Assembly: GCF_030813245.1 (NCBI RefSeq)
Contig: NZ_JAUSUA010000001.1
Span: 1,116,001 to 1,180,000 of the forward strand
Length of the DNA: 64,000 bases
From: Alkalicoccobacillus murimartini
GTDB taxonomy: Bacteria > Bacillota > Bacilli > Bacillales > Bacillaceae_D
Reading direction: 5' to 3'
Shown piece by piece: positions 40,488-49,637 of this stretch. The number at the start of each line of letters is the position of its first letter. The stretch's first letter is position 1. The position numbers and the translations under genes were made by a program. Under the pieces are notes generated by a model. It was not told the origin of the DNA and did not search any database. It saw nothing but the letters and a program-made list of their open reading frames with translations.

Positions 40488-41872
40488 TTGTTCATCTCCC
40501 CCTTCTCGCTTACTAATAAGTCGTTTATTATTTTTTCTAGCTTGAGTCCTCTGGATGCTTTTAGAAGCACAACTGTCTCTTCAGATAAAAGAGGTGCTAA
40601 CAGGTCTGTCGCTTCCTCTACTGTAGCTGCATGCAGCAAACTGATGTTTGAGGTTTTATCTGACTGAGCAACTGATTCTGAGATCCATTTTCCTTTTTGC
40701 CCAACAGTGAGCAAGTGTGTAATAGGTGTAGTAATGTGAGGAGCCATTTGTTCATGTAATGCCTTTTCTTGCTCGCCTAACTCGTACATATCACCTAATA
40801 CGGCTACATACTTCGAAAAACCTGTGATGTCTTTTAGTGCCTCTAATGAAGCCACCATTGACGTTGGACTTGCATTATACGCGTCATTAATCATTAATTC
40901 TCCACGAGAACCTTTTGAGCGTTCTAGCCTCATACTGCTAATCTTCACTTGCTTCAATCCAGCCTGAATTTGGTCATACGATAGACCAAGTCCTGCAGCA
41001 AGACTTGCTGCAAGTGCTGCATTTTTTACATTGTGTCTTCCAAGAAGTGGGATGACTAGCTGTCCCACACCATGAAGGGTAAAGTGGAATCCTTCTGCAT
41101 TTGCATGAACTTCACTAATCTGTCTATCACTTGACTGGGAGAATCCAACCGAACAGACAGTATCTTCAGTAAGAGTCGCTAATAATGGTTCATCTCCATC
41201 AATATATAAGGTGCCAGCTTCTACCAAGCCATCTCTAATTTCTGCTTTAGCCTTGGCAATACCCTCTCTCGATCCTAACTGCTCCATATGTGATTCGCCG
41301 ATATTGGTAATCACCGCAGCATTCGGAAGAGATAACATGCTAAGTAAATGGATTTCTCCATAACCACTCATACCCATCTCCAAAATCAAGTATTGACAAT
41401 CTTTAGGCATGCCAAGAATCGTTAAAGGCAAACCGATATGATTATTAAAATTCCCCTGTGTTTTATATGTTGGACCTGCAAAAGTTAGAATCGAGGATAA
41501 CATATCTTTCACAGTTGTTTTTCCATTACTACCCGTAACGGCAATAACAGAGGGATTCACTTCGGCTCGATACTGTTTCGCTAACTCTTGTAAAGTCGTT
41601 AATGTATCCTGCACAAAATAGAGCTGAAAACTATCTGGCAAATCTTTTGGCACAGGAACATCCCCTTGCCAAATAGCTGCTTTCGCTCCAGCTTCTATCG
41701 CTTGTGCAAGAAATTGATGCCCATCAAACCGTTCCCCAACAATCGGGATATAAAGCGCACCCGATTGTAAAGAACGTGTATCAATGGAAACACTCATGTA
41801 GTTGATTGATTCAACTTGCTCGACACGTGTTTTTGTTGCAACTCTTTTTACTAATTCATGCGATACACTCAT
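40484..41872 (-). CDS. murF: UDP-N-acetylmuramoyl-tripeptide--D-alanyl-D-alanine ligase
   Basis: MurF adds D-Ala-D-Ala to complete the UDP-MurNAc-pentapeptide. The P-loop [17 protein letters not shown] is near residue 105. [14 protein letters not shown] and [11 protein letters not shown] are MurF-specific. The 462 residues are a normal length. B. subtilis keeps murF beside ddl, away from this cluster; here it is inserted between murE and mraY with 4-base overlaps on both sides. That is the ancestral dcw arrangement seen in many bacteria. Confidence 0.96.
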   Translation of the reverse strand: MSVSHELVKRVATKTRVEQVESINYMSVSIDTRSLQSGALYIPIVGERFDGHQFLAQAIEAGAKAAIWQGDVPVPKDLPDSFQLYFVQDTLTTLQELAKQYRAEVNPSVIAVTGSNGKTTVKDMLSSILTFAGPTYKTQGNFNNHIGLPLTILGMPKDCQYLILEMGMSGYGEIHLLSMLSLPNAAVITNIGESHMEQLGSREGIAKAKAEIRDGLVEAGTLYIDGDEPLLATLTEDTVCSVGFSQSSDRQISEVHANAEGFHFTLHGVGQLVIPLLGRHNVKNAALAASLAAGLGLSYDQIQAGLKQVKISSMRLERSKGSRGELMINDAYNASPTSMVASLEALKDITGFSKYVAVLGDMYELGEQEKALHEQMAPHITTPITHLLTVGQKGKWISESVAQSDKTSNISLLHAATVEEATDLLAPLLSEETVVLLKASRGLKLEKIINDLLVSEKGEMNK

Positions 41873-43335
41873 GTCATCCTACCTTTAATCGCCTCAGCTG
41901 CCACTTCTTTATCATCAAAGTGATGTTTTACACCGGCGATATCCTGATACGTTTCGTGCCCTTTACCAGCAATAAGAACAACGTCCCCTTCTTCTGCTGC
42001 TTCAATGGCTCGATAAATAGCTACTTTTCGATCCAATACCGTTTCATAATTGTCAGCAAGAAGATCTTTTGTCATGTCTTTTAAAATAAGTTCAGGATCC
42101 TCAGATCTAGGATTATCCGATGTAAAAATCGCTCGATCCGCTTGTTTGACCGCAATATTTGCCATCACTGGTCGTTTGCTCGCATCTCGATCTCCACCAC
42201 AACCTACTACAACAGTCACATGTCCATTTGTTAATTCAGTAACCGTATCAAGTACATTCTGCAAGCTGTCAGCTGTGTGTGCATAGTCAACAATAACAGA
42301 ATACGGCTGACCGCATTGCACAGGTTCAAAACGTCCGGCGATGCCTTTGACATGTTCAAGACTCGCTTTAATTTGCTTCAGTTCTATCCCTGAAGCCAGA
42401 GCTGCTGCCACTGCTGCTAAGGCATTGTATACACTAAACAAACCAATGAGGCTAAATGTAACGGTCACTTCCTCACCAAATGCTTCTAATATAAAGGTTG
42501 TGCCCTCTGGCGTTGACTTTATATCTCGAGCTCTTATATCAGCAGGCTTACGAATTCCATAAGTGATAATATCTGCGGTCGTTAATTGCGCAAGTCTTGG
42601 ACCTGAAAGATCATCAATATTTATGACAGCTGTTTTTCCTTCATAGGTATTACCAAGTTGAGAAAATAACAAACTCTTTGCGAATAAATATTTATCCATT
42701 GTTTCATGATAATCCAGATGGTCTGGCGTCAGATTTGTGAACACAGCAATATCAAAGTCACAGCCTCGTACACGACCATGATGTAGAGCATGCGAAGAAA
42801 CTTCCATAACAGCAGTTTGTACATTCGCTTCATTCATGCTCTTAAATGTTTGCTGCAATATTAATGATTCTGGTGTAGTATTTGCCGTATCAAAGGTCTG
42901 ATCTCCAATTTTTGTATACATCGTACCAATCATACCTGTTTTATGTTTTGCATCTCTTAAGATTTGATCAAGTATATGTGTCGTAGATGTTTTTCCGTTG
43001 GTTCCAGTTACACCTATTAAGTTAAGTTTTTTTGTTGGCTCCTCATAGAAATAACTTGCTAACCGTGCCATTGCACGCTTGGCATCATCCACTATTATGA
43101 GTGGCACTGATACGTCAAGAGACCGCTCAGCAATAATTGCGGCGGCTCCTGACTCAATAGCTTTCTCGGCAAAATCATGACCGTCTACTGTATATCCTTT
43201 AATACAGATAAAGAGCGACCCTTCAGCCACATTTCGAGAATCCATATCAATTTGTTTGATTTTTATTTGGTCCTGCTCTGGTGTTAGCTCGCTTTGCGTG
43301 CGCAGCGGCCGGAGCAGTTCATTTAATGTCATCAT
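41869..43335 (-). CDS. murE: UDP-MurNAc-L-Ala-D-Glu--meso-diaminopimelate ligase
   Basis: MurE adds the third residue of the stem peptide. The P-loop is GVTGTNGKTSTTHIL near 113-127. DNPRSEDPELI near 405 contains the DNPR motif that selects meso-diaminopimelate rather than lysine, so the wall should be A1-gamma meso-DAP type. I chose the ATG at 43335 (488 residues) with GAGGG eight bases upstream; the next codon is also ATG. It overlaps murF by 4 bases. Confidence 0.97.
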   Translation of the reverse strand: MMTLNELLRPLRTQSELTPEQDQIKIKQIDMDSRNVAEGSLFICIKGYTVDGHDFAEKAIESGAAAIIAERSLDVSVPLIIVDDAKRAMARLASYFYEEPTKKLNLIGVTGTNGKTSTTHILDQILRDAKHKTGMIGTMYTKIGDQTFDTANTTPESLILQQTFKSMNEANVQTAVMEVSSHALHHGRVRGCDFDIAVFTNLTPDHLDYHETMDKYLFAKSLLFSQLGNTYEGKTAVINIDDLSGPRLAQLTTADIITYGIRKPADIRARDIKSTPEGTTFILEAFGEEVTVTFSLIGLFSVYNALAAVAAALASGIELKQIKASLEHVKGIAGRFEPVQCGQPYSVIVDYAHTADSLQNVLDTVTELTNGHVTVVVGCGGDRDASKRPVMANIAVKQADRAIFTSDNPRSEDPELILKDMTKDLLADNYETVLDRKVAIYRAIEAAEEGDVVLIAGKGHETYQDIAGVKHHFDDKEVAAEAIKGRMT

Positions 43336-43426
43336 ATTCTTTACCCTCTCATTCACTGCGATAAGCTGTTCTCTTTTATACAAGGCAAGAAATTATACCC
43401 TCTAAGAAAAACATGCAAACTTCATT

Positions 43427-45364
43427 TTAGTCGTTTGAATCCGATTTGTCACCCATGTATATGCGAATTGTTGAACCAGCTGCTACTTTACTACCCGGAT
43501 CAGGCGATTGTGATTGAACAACTTCCCCTTCTCCCGCAGCATCGAGCCTAAGTTCCATATACCCTTCATGGATTTCGCGACGCGTACGACCAATCAAATC
43601 AGGGACCTCCATAATCGGTTCGTCCGACCAAGTTACTTCTTTTTCAATTTGCTCGGATCTTTTTTCGACACCCATAGCTGCAAGACTATCACCAATTATA
43701 TTCCCTACAATAGGGGCTGCAACAATGCCACCAAATTGAAGCGTATCTTTAGGGTTATCCACCGCCACATACACAACAATTTCAGGATCATCAGCAGGAG
43801 CAAAACCGATAAAGGAGACAATATGATTATTCTCAAGGTATTTCCCATCTTTAGCTTTTTGAGCTGTACCTGTTTTGCCTCCAACACGATAACCATCGAC
43901 AAACGCACCCTTACCTGTTCCTAATGCAACAACCGATTCAAGTGCATCCCGAACTTTTTTGGAGGTATCCTCTGAAATGACTTGTCGTTTCATATAAGGT
44001 GATTGCTGTTTGACCACACTTCCAGTTATAGGATCTACCCATTCCTTTGCAATATAAGGCTTATAGAGATAACCTCCATTAACAGCCGCTGACACTGCGG
44101 TAACTTGTTGCAAAGGGGTGACAGCTACACCTTGACCAAAAGCTGTTGTTGCTTGTTCTAATGGACCCACTCGATCCCTATTAAATAGAATGCCGGTTCC
44201 TTCACCCTGCAAATCAATACCGGTCTTTGATCCGAAGCCAAAGTCGTCAATATAATCGAAAAGTCGATCTTTACCTAGCCGTTCCCCAAGCGTCACAAAC
44301 CCTGGGTTACAAGAATTCTGAACGACTTCAAGGAATGTTTGTTGTCCATGTCCACCTTTTTTCCAACAGCGAAGTTTATGTCCTGACACTTCAATATAGC
44401 CTGGATCATAAAACTGGTCATGCTCCAAATCTACTTCGCCTTCTTCAAGAGCCGCTGCGAGCGTAATAATCTTAAAGGTTGAGCCTGGCTCATATTGCAT
44501 CCAAACCGGTTTATTTTGATTATAAATATCAGCCGACACATCTTGAAAGTTCTCTGGATTGTAATCAGGACGACTGCTCATTCCAAGGATCTCACCTGTT
44601 TTAGGGTTCATCGCTATAGCCCAGGCTCCATCAGGTTGATATGTTGCCTCGGCTATATCAAGTTCCCTTTCTATAATCGTTTGCACACGATTATCAACCG
44701 TTAATCTCATATCCAACCCATTTACAGGAGCTTCGTATTCATCCGCAAGATTAGGCATACGACTATTTTTAGCTGTGGAGAAAAACGAAACATGTCCCTG
44801 TTCTCCTTTTAGCTCCTCATCGTAAAATAATTCAAGCCCAGTTAGACCTTGATTATCAATACCTGCAAAGCCTAAAACGTGGGATAAATAGCTTCCATGA
44901 GGATAGTGACGCTTACTGTCTTCCGCAATAAACACCCCAGGTAGTTTAAGCTTTCTAATTTCACTCGCTTTTTCTTTACTAATCTTTTGACCCTCAGGAC
45001 GCAGCCACACACGCGATTCTGATTTAGTTAACTGATCTAATGTGGAACTTTTGTCCATTTCTAATATGGCCGCCAGCTTTTCAGCGCTTTCCTCAGGGTT
45101 TTCGATTTGTCTAGGAACAATTAATACTGATGGAGCACTTACATTTGTCGCCAGTACGACATCGTTTCGATCACGAATTTCTCCTCTTTTCGGTTCAAAA
45201 GGAATTTCACGACTCCACGAATCCATGGCCAACTGTGTTAACTGCTCACCCTCTATGAATTGCACGTATCCAAGTCGTCCTGCAATGATCGTAAACACGG
45301 CTAGTCCAATTATTAAGATCGCAATGAGTCGCTTTCTCACTGTTGTTTGAGATACTCTTCTCAT
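43427..45364 (-). CDS. spoVD: Stage V sporulation protein D (class B penicillin-binding protein)
   Basis: SpoVD is the transpeptidase for spore cortex, acting with SpoVE. One membrane anchor (residues 11-32) is followed by a dimerisation domain. The transpeptidase motifs are STFK (EPGSTFKIITLAAAL near 295), SCN (VVQNSCNPGF near 350) and KTGT (VGGKTGTAQK near 485). A single C-terminal PASTA domain (about 580-640; VPDLIGRTRREI) ends the protein. The ATG at 45364 gives 645 residues, like B. subtilis, with GGGGGAG upstream. A 16-bp palindrome lies between it and pbpB. Confidence 0.95.
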   Translation of the reverse strand: MRRVSQTTVRKRLIAILIIGLAVFTIIAGRLGYVQFIEGEQLTQLAMDSWSREIPFEPKRGEIRDRNDVVLATNVSAPSVLIVPRQIENPEESAEKLAAILEMDKSSTLDQLTKSESRVWLRPEGQKISKEKASEIRKLKLPGVFIAEDSKRHYPHGSYLSHVLGFAGIDNQGLTGLELFYDEELKGEQGHVSFFSTAKNSRMPNLADEYEAPVNGLDMRLTVDNRVQTIIERELDIAEATYQPDGAWAIAMNPKTGEILGMSSRPDYNPENFQDVSADIYNQNKPVWMQYEPGSTFKIITLAAALEEGEVDLEHDQFYDPGYIEVSGHKLRCWKKGGHGQQTFLEVVQNSCNPGFVTLGERLGKDRLFDYIDDFGFGSKTGIDLQGEGTGILFNRDRVGPLEQATTAFGQGVAVTPLQQVTAVSAAVNGGYLYKPYIAKEWVDPITGSVVKQQSPYMKRQVISEDTSKKVRDALESVVALGTGKGAFVDGYRVGGKTGTAQKAKDGKYLENNHIVSFIGFAPADDPEIVVYVAVDNPKDTLQFGGIVAAPIVGNIIGDSLAAMGVEKRSEQIEKEVTWSDEPIMEVPDLIGRTRREIHEGYMELRLDAAGEGEVVQSQSPDPGSKVAAGSTIRIYMGDKSDSND

Positions 45365-45384
45365 GATAACTCCCCCCGCTTCTG

Positions 45385-45400
45385 ACAAGCTTAAGCTTGT
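45385..45400. repeat. Perfect 16-bp palindrome upstream of spoVD
   Basis: ACAAGCTTAAGCTTGT is its own reverse complement and lies 20-36 bases before the spoVD start; a further AAGCTT half-unit follows. It could be an operator or a restriction-site-like chance palindrome. No T-run follows, so it is not a terminator. Confidence 0.5.
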
Positions 45401-45443
45401 AAAAGCTTATGAAACGAAGGGGTGGAAAAGAACCTTCTCTTTC

Positions 45444-47651
45444 TTAGTTGGATATATCTCTATCCGTTTCGACATCCAAGTTAAGGTCATCCTGATTGGC
45501 CTCTTCAGGGTTATCTTCTTCCGGTGATAGATCTTCTTCACTTGAAAATTCAGTTTGAATGGTATCACCTTCCTGAACCACTTCGCCCGCTCCTGGAGAT
45601 TGATGAATCAAGAATCCATTACCTTCTTGTTCTAAATTCACACCAAACACTGCAGCAACTTTTAGAACATCACGTGCTGACCACCCTGTCATATCTGGTA
45701 ATTGAGCGGAACCTCCGCCCATATACAGCACTACTTTCTCACCTTCTAAGAGTCCTACACCGGCCTCCGGTTGCTGTGATTCAACTTGGTTTCCTTCTCC
45801 TAGCGTCAGTACTTCCATGCCATAATTCTCTAACTCTGTAACAGCTTCATCTCTCGTTTGTCCATTCAAATCTTCCATCTTATATCCTGATTCTGTTTCT
45901 TCTTTAACTTCTTCAATGGTAGGAGCGATATTTAAGTAATCAAGGCTTCTTTGCATGATCGTATTAAAAATTAAGGCAACCGGTTCACTACCTACCTCAA
46001 GTTCATCCAATTGTGGGCGCTCGACTGCTACATAAACCATAACTTTTGGATCGTCTTCAGGGGCCATCCCCATAAAGGAGAATAGATTGTTTCCATGACC
46101 AGTCATGTATCCAGGACCATCTTCATTTAAAACTTGGGCCGTCCCTGTTTTACCAGCAATATCAAATCCTGCAATCTGATAAGCGTTTCCTGTTCCTTCT
46201 TCCTCACTCACGACTTGCCCTAGTAACTTTCTCACTTCAGCTGCCGTTTCTTCTGATATGGGTTGCCCTACTTCAGTCGGTTCGTTTTGCTCGATTAATT
46301 CTCCAGTATCATGTTCTGTAATGCGATCAATAACATAGGGTTTCATCATAACGCCATCATTTGCAATCGCTGTAGCTGCTTGAATGATTTGAATAGGTGT
46401 CACTGCAGACCCTTGTCCAAACGATGTTGTCGCCGCATCAGATCGCCCATTTTGCGCAATTTGACTGTCCGTTTCATTTGGTAGATCAATCCCTGTCTTA
46501 TCAAAGAACCCGAATTTATCCCAGTAATCATATAACTTATCTGGACCTAGCTTCTCTAGACCAAGTATCATCATGGCAACGTTGGATGAACGAAGAAATC
46601 CTTCACGGAACGAGATGGTTCCCCACCCACCCCTTCTGTGGTCACTAATTGTAGACTCAGAGTCTACTTTATAACTTCCAGATTGATACGTATCTTCAGC
46701 ATTCCAAACCCCTTCTTCGATAGCTGCTGCCACAGTAAACATCTTCATCGTTGAACCTGGTTCGAATCGATCTGATATTGCATAATTCGTATAGTTTTCA
46801 ACAGACTCATATTCATTTGGATTAAAGCTTGGACGATTACTCATCGCAAGAATTGCCCCTGTTTTTGGATCAGCGACTATAGCTGTCATTTTTTTAGGCG
46901 AGTATTCATCTGCTACTTGAGACATGACCTGTTCTAATGCTACCTGAACATTAGAATCTAATGTCAGATAAACATCATCACCGTCTACTGCAGGTGTAAT
47001 GTTGTTATTTGGATTTGGCAAAGGTACCCCTTCGTGATCACTATCATATTGAACGGACCCATCCTCTGGACTTAACAATTCATCTAAGCTTCGTTCAAGC
47101 CCCATTCTTGCCACGGCCATATCTCGTTCGGTGTACCCGATCACATGAGAGGCATACATTTGTTTCGGATAGTATCTTCTTGGTTGCTTCGTAAAATGAA
47201 TGCCATCCAATTCTTTCTCTTTAATTTCGGTCATTTTTTCATAGGACAAATTTCTGGCTCCAGATCCTAATTCAACCTGGAATTTATCTTGTTCTAACAT
47301 ACTTTGAAGCTCAGAAGGTTCAAGATTAATAAGTGGGGCTAATTCCTCTGCCGTTTCTGCTGGGTCCCTCACATAACTATTCTGATCATTAGAGAGGACG
47401 GCATAGACACTATAAGATTGCAATTGTTCGGCAACCGCATCTCCACTTCGGTCATAAATAGTGCCTCGTTTTCCTTCTATTACATGACTTTTCTGCCATC
47501 TCTGTTCAGCAATAGCTGATAGATCTTGTCCCTTTACTTCTTTAGCAGCTTGAATGTAAGCTATTCGGCCGCCCAAAACCGCAAAGATCACAAGAAAGCA
47601 TACTAAGAGCATTAGTGCACGTTTATTTGTTACAGCTCTCTTAATTTCCAT
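45444..47651 (-). CDS. pbpB: Penicillin-binding protein 2B (septal transpeptidase, FtsI)
   Basis: The essential septal class B PBP. One anchor helix lies near residues 14-33 (LMLLVCFLVIFAVLGGRIAY). The transpeptidase domain has STMK (EPGSTMKMFTVAAAI near 304), SSN (LRSSNVAMM near 358) and KTGT (AGKTGTAQVL near 497). Two PASTA-like repeats follow (about 590-705), then a 30-residue acidic tail. I prefer the ATG at 47651 (735 residues); the GTG two codons upstream is an alternative. It follows ftsL by 70 bases as in B. subtilis. Confidence 0.96.
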   Translation of the reverse strand: MEIKRAVTNKRALMLLVCFLVIFAVLGGRIAYIQAAKEVKGQDLSAIAEQRWQKSHVIEGKRGTIYDRSGDAVAEQLQSYSVYAVLSNDQNSYVRDPAETAEELAPLINLEPSELQSMLEQDKFQVELGSGARNLSYEKMTEIKEKELDGIHFTKQPRRYYPKQMYASHVIGYTERDMAVARMGLERSLDELLSPEDGSVQYDSDHEGVPLPNPNNNITPAVDGDDVYLTLDSNVQVALEQVMSQVADEYSPKKMTAIVADPKTGAILAMSNRPSFNPNEYESVENYTNYAISDRFEPGSTMKMFTVAAAIEEGVWNAEDTYQSGSYKVDSESTISDHRRGGWGTISFREGFLRSSNVAMMILGLEKLGPDKLYDYWDKFGFFDKTGIDLPNETDSQIAQNGRSDAATTSFGQGSAVTPIQIIQAATAIANDGVMMKPYVIDRITEHDTGELIEQNEPTEVGQPISEETAAEVRKLLGQVVSEEEGTGNAYQIAGFDIAGKTGTAQVLNEDGPGYMTGHGNNLFSFMGMAPEDDPKVMVYVAVERPQLDELEVGSEPVALIFNTIMQRSLDYLNIAPTIEEVKEETESGYKMEDLNGQTRDEAVTELENYGMEVLTLGEGNQVESQQPEAGVGLLEGEKVVLYMGGGSAQLPDMTGWSARDVLKVAAVFGVNLEQEGNGFLIHQSPGAGEVVQEGDTIQTEFSSEEDLSPEEDNPEEANQDDLNLDVETDRDISN

Positions 47652-47721
47652 ACCCACACAACTCCTTACATTCCTAGTTTACTAGAGTGTAATCGATAAA
47701 AAAACTAGTTCAACGTCTGAA

Positions 47722-48075
47722 CTAGTTCTTGTTTACAACCTCTACGTTTTCCGCATTAAGTTCAAACCCATTCTCTTTTGCGATACTAAACAGCCGATCG
47801 GGATCACTAGCTTCTACTACTTGTAAATTCAATCCTTCATTCACTTGAGTTTGAGTAGTGATACTCGATTGCATTTGATGATTTTCTTTATTCAGACTGT
47901 ATATTGATACATAATTATGTACAACCAACCCTGATAAAACAAGCATAACCATTGCAATACAAAGTGCAATCATTTTTTCTCCAAGTGTAATTCTTGCACG
48001 TGATGTTCGGATTACCTTTTGTGTTTGTGGTGCGGATTGAGGCTGATGATTCGGTTGAACTTGACGTGCCAGCAT
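47722..48075 (-). CDS. ftsL: Cell division protein FtsL
   Basis: A 117-residue bitopic protein with a basic, glutamine-rich cytoplasmic tail (residues 1-35), one membrane helix (about 36-56; MIALCIAMVMLVLSGLVVHN) and an extracellular leucine-zipper-like coiled coil. It partners DivIC and DivIB in the divisome. Sequence conservation is low across the family. The assignment rests on position between rsmH and pbpB plus topology and length. Confidence 0.92.
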   Translation of the reverse strand: MLARQVQPNHQPQSAPQTQKVIRTSRARITLGEKMIALCIAMVMLVLSGLVVHNYVSIYSLNKENHQMQSSITTQTQVNEGLNLQVVEASDPDRLFSIAKENGFELNAENVEVVNKN

Positions 48076-48087
48076 CGTGTGACCCCC

Positions 48088-49032
48088 TTATGTTTTCTTT
48101 TCAGCTACTCTCAGTTTCGCCGAACGTGAACGATTATTTTCTTCGAGTTCAATTTCACTCGCTATTACTGGTTTTCGTGTGACGATCTCCATCTTCGGTT
48201 CAAATCCTTCAGGTATAACAGGTAGACCTTTTGGAAGATCAGGCATTTTTGACCACTCTTTAAACATCTGCTTACACAATCGATCTTCTAATGAATGGAA
48301 AGTTATGACACAAAGTCTCCCACCTACATGCAAAAGATCGTATGAATCTTGCAGCGCTTCTTCAAATGCACCTAATTCATCATTCACTGCAATTCTAATC
48401 GCCTGAAACGTTCGCTTGGCCGGGTGGCCGCCCTTACGTCTTGCAGGAGCAGGAATGGCGTCTTTTATTACTTCAACGAGTTGTCCAGTTGTTTCTAATG
48501 GCTGGGTCTCTCTAAACGCTTCGATCTTTCGGGCTATATGCTTAGCAAATTTTTCCTCTCCATAGCGAGAAATAATTGAATAAAGCTTAGCAAATGGCCA
48601 CTCATTCACAACATGATAAGCAGAAAGCTCTGCCTGCTGATTCATTCTCATATCCAAAGGAGCATCTTGATGATAACTAAATCCTCTTTCTGCTTCATCA
48701 AGCTGAGGAGATGAGACACCTAAGTCAAATAGAATACCATCAACCTTTGTAATATTTAACTTATTAAGCTCCTCACGCATGTCGCGGAAATTAGCTTGAA
48801 TCAGTGTATAATTTTTCTCGTACGAACGTAACGTTTCATGCGCAGCTTCGATCGCTGTTACATCTTGATCAAATGCATACAGATGTCCTCCATCTGTTAA
48901 CTGCTCGACAATTCGTTTGCTGTGTCCGGCTCCCCCAAGTGTGCAATCTACATAAATTCCACCCGGTTTGATTTTCAAGCCATGAACAGACTCTTCTTTT
49001 AACACTGTAAAATGATTAAACAAAGGGTTCAC
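48088..49032 (-). CDS. rsmH: 16S rRNA (cytosine(1402)-N(4))-methyltransferase
   Basis: RsmH (MraW) methylates N4 of C1402 in the decoding centre. The SAM-binding motif [17 protein letters not shown] is near residue 28, and [22 protein letters not shown] near 102-123 is the family signature. [13 protein letters not shown] near 247 is the C-terminal hallmark. The 314 residues are a standard length. It lies 12 bases before ftsL and 21 bases after mraZ. Confidence 0.97.
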   Translation of the reverse strand: MNPLFNHFTVLKEESVHGLKIKPGGIYVDCTLGGAGHSKRIVEQLTDGGHLYAFDQDVTAIEAAHETLRSYEKNYTLIQANFRDMREELNKLNITKVDGILFDLGVSSPQLDEAERGFSYHQDAPLDMRMNQQAELSAYHVVNEWPFAKLYSIISRYGEEKFAKHIARKIEAFRETQPLETTGQLVEVIKDAIPAPARRKGGHPAKRTFQAIRIAVNDELGAFEEALQDSYDLLHVGGRLCVITFHSLEDRLCKQMFKEWSKMPDLPKGLPVIPEGFEPKMEIVTRKPVIASEIELEENNRSRSAKLRVAEKKT

Positions 49033-49053
49033 CTACTCTTTTCTACAAGAGGC

Positions 49054-49485
49054 CTAAAGATCAAAGTCCATTAGATTTTCAGAAATCTCAGCTAAAGACT
49101 CCTCGGATTCACCCACATAGTGTTCCCACATAGATTGGCTCCATACTTCCACTCGATTGGATACACCGATTACTACACATTCTTTCTCGATCTGTGCATA
49201 CTGACGGAGAGGTGAAGCTAGATTCACTCTTCCTTGCTTATCCAACTCACATTCTGAAGCTCCTGAGAAGAAGAAGCGCGTAAAAGCGCGGGCATCTTTT
49301 TTTGTGAAAGGGAGGGTTTTGAGCTGTTCTTCAAGCTTTGTCCATTCTTCGTGGGGGTAAACAAATAAGCACTTATCCAGTCCACGGGTTACAACAAATG
49401 ATTGGCCTAATCCTTCACGAAATTTCGCTGGGATGATCATGCGGCCTTTTTCATCTACATTATGTCGATACTCCCCCATGAACAT
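49054..49485 (-). CDS. mraZ: Transcriptional regulator MraZ
   Basis: MraZ is a ring-forming DNA-binding protein with two AbrB-like (SpoVT) domains that regulates the dcw cluster. Both DGR-type motifs are present: [15 protein letters not shown] near 8-22 and [15 protein letters not shown] near 82-96. I chose the ATG at 49485 (143 residues, the B. subtilis length), eight bases after AGAGG. It is the first gene of the dcw run on this strand; I did not find a clear set of upstream MraZ boxes. Confidence 0.95.
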   Translation of the reverse strand: MFMGEYRHNVDEKGRMIIPAKFREGLGQSFVVTRGLDKCLFVYPHEEWTKLEEQLKTLPFTKKDARAFTRFFFSGASECELDKQGRVNLASPLRQYAQIEKECVVIGVSNRVEVWSQSMWEHYVGESEESLAEISENLMDFDL

Positions 49486-49575
49486 ATGCTGGTCCTCTCC
49501 CCCCACTTACTAACAATAACTTACCACAAGCCCCCACTTTTCACCACTATCTTTTCGTAAGTTTCTCCACAAACT

Positions 49576-49603
49576 AAAAAAAATCCTGCACAAGGCAGAA
49601 TTT
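49576..49603 (-). terminator. Intrinsic terminator of bshC
   Basis: On the minus strand AAATTCTGC pairs with GCAGGATTT (one T:G wobble that would be a mismatch on the other strand) and is followed by TTTTTT. It lies 35 bases after the bshC stop and before mraZ. Confidence 0.78.
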
Positions 49604-49637
49604 TTCTTCATTTTTTTTAGTTTTTATTAAAAATATG

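Noticed and set aside
43514-43924. Plus-strand 136-codon ORF opposite spoVD
   Set aside because: Antisense to the transpeptidase and PASTA region of spoVD, without a start signal or recognisable family.
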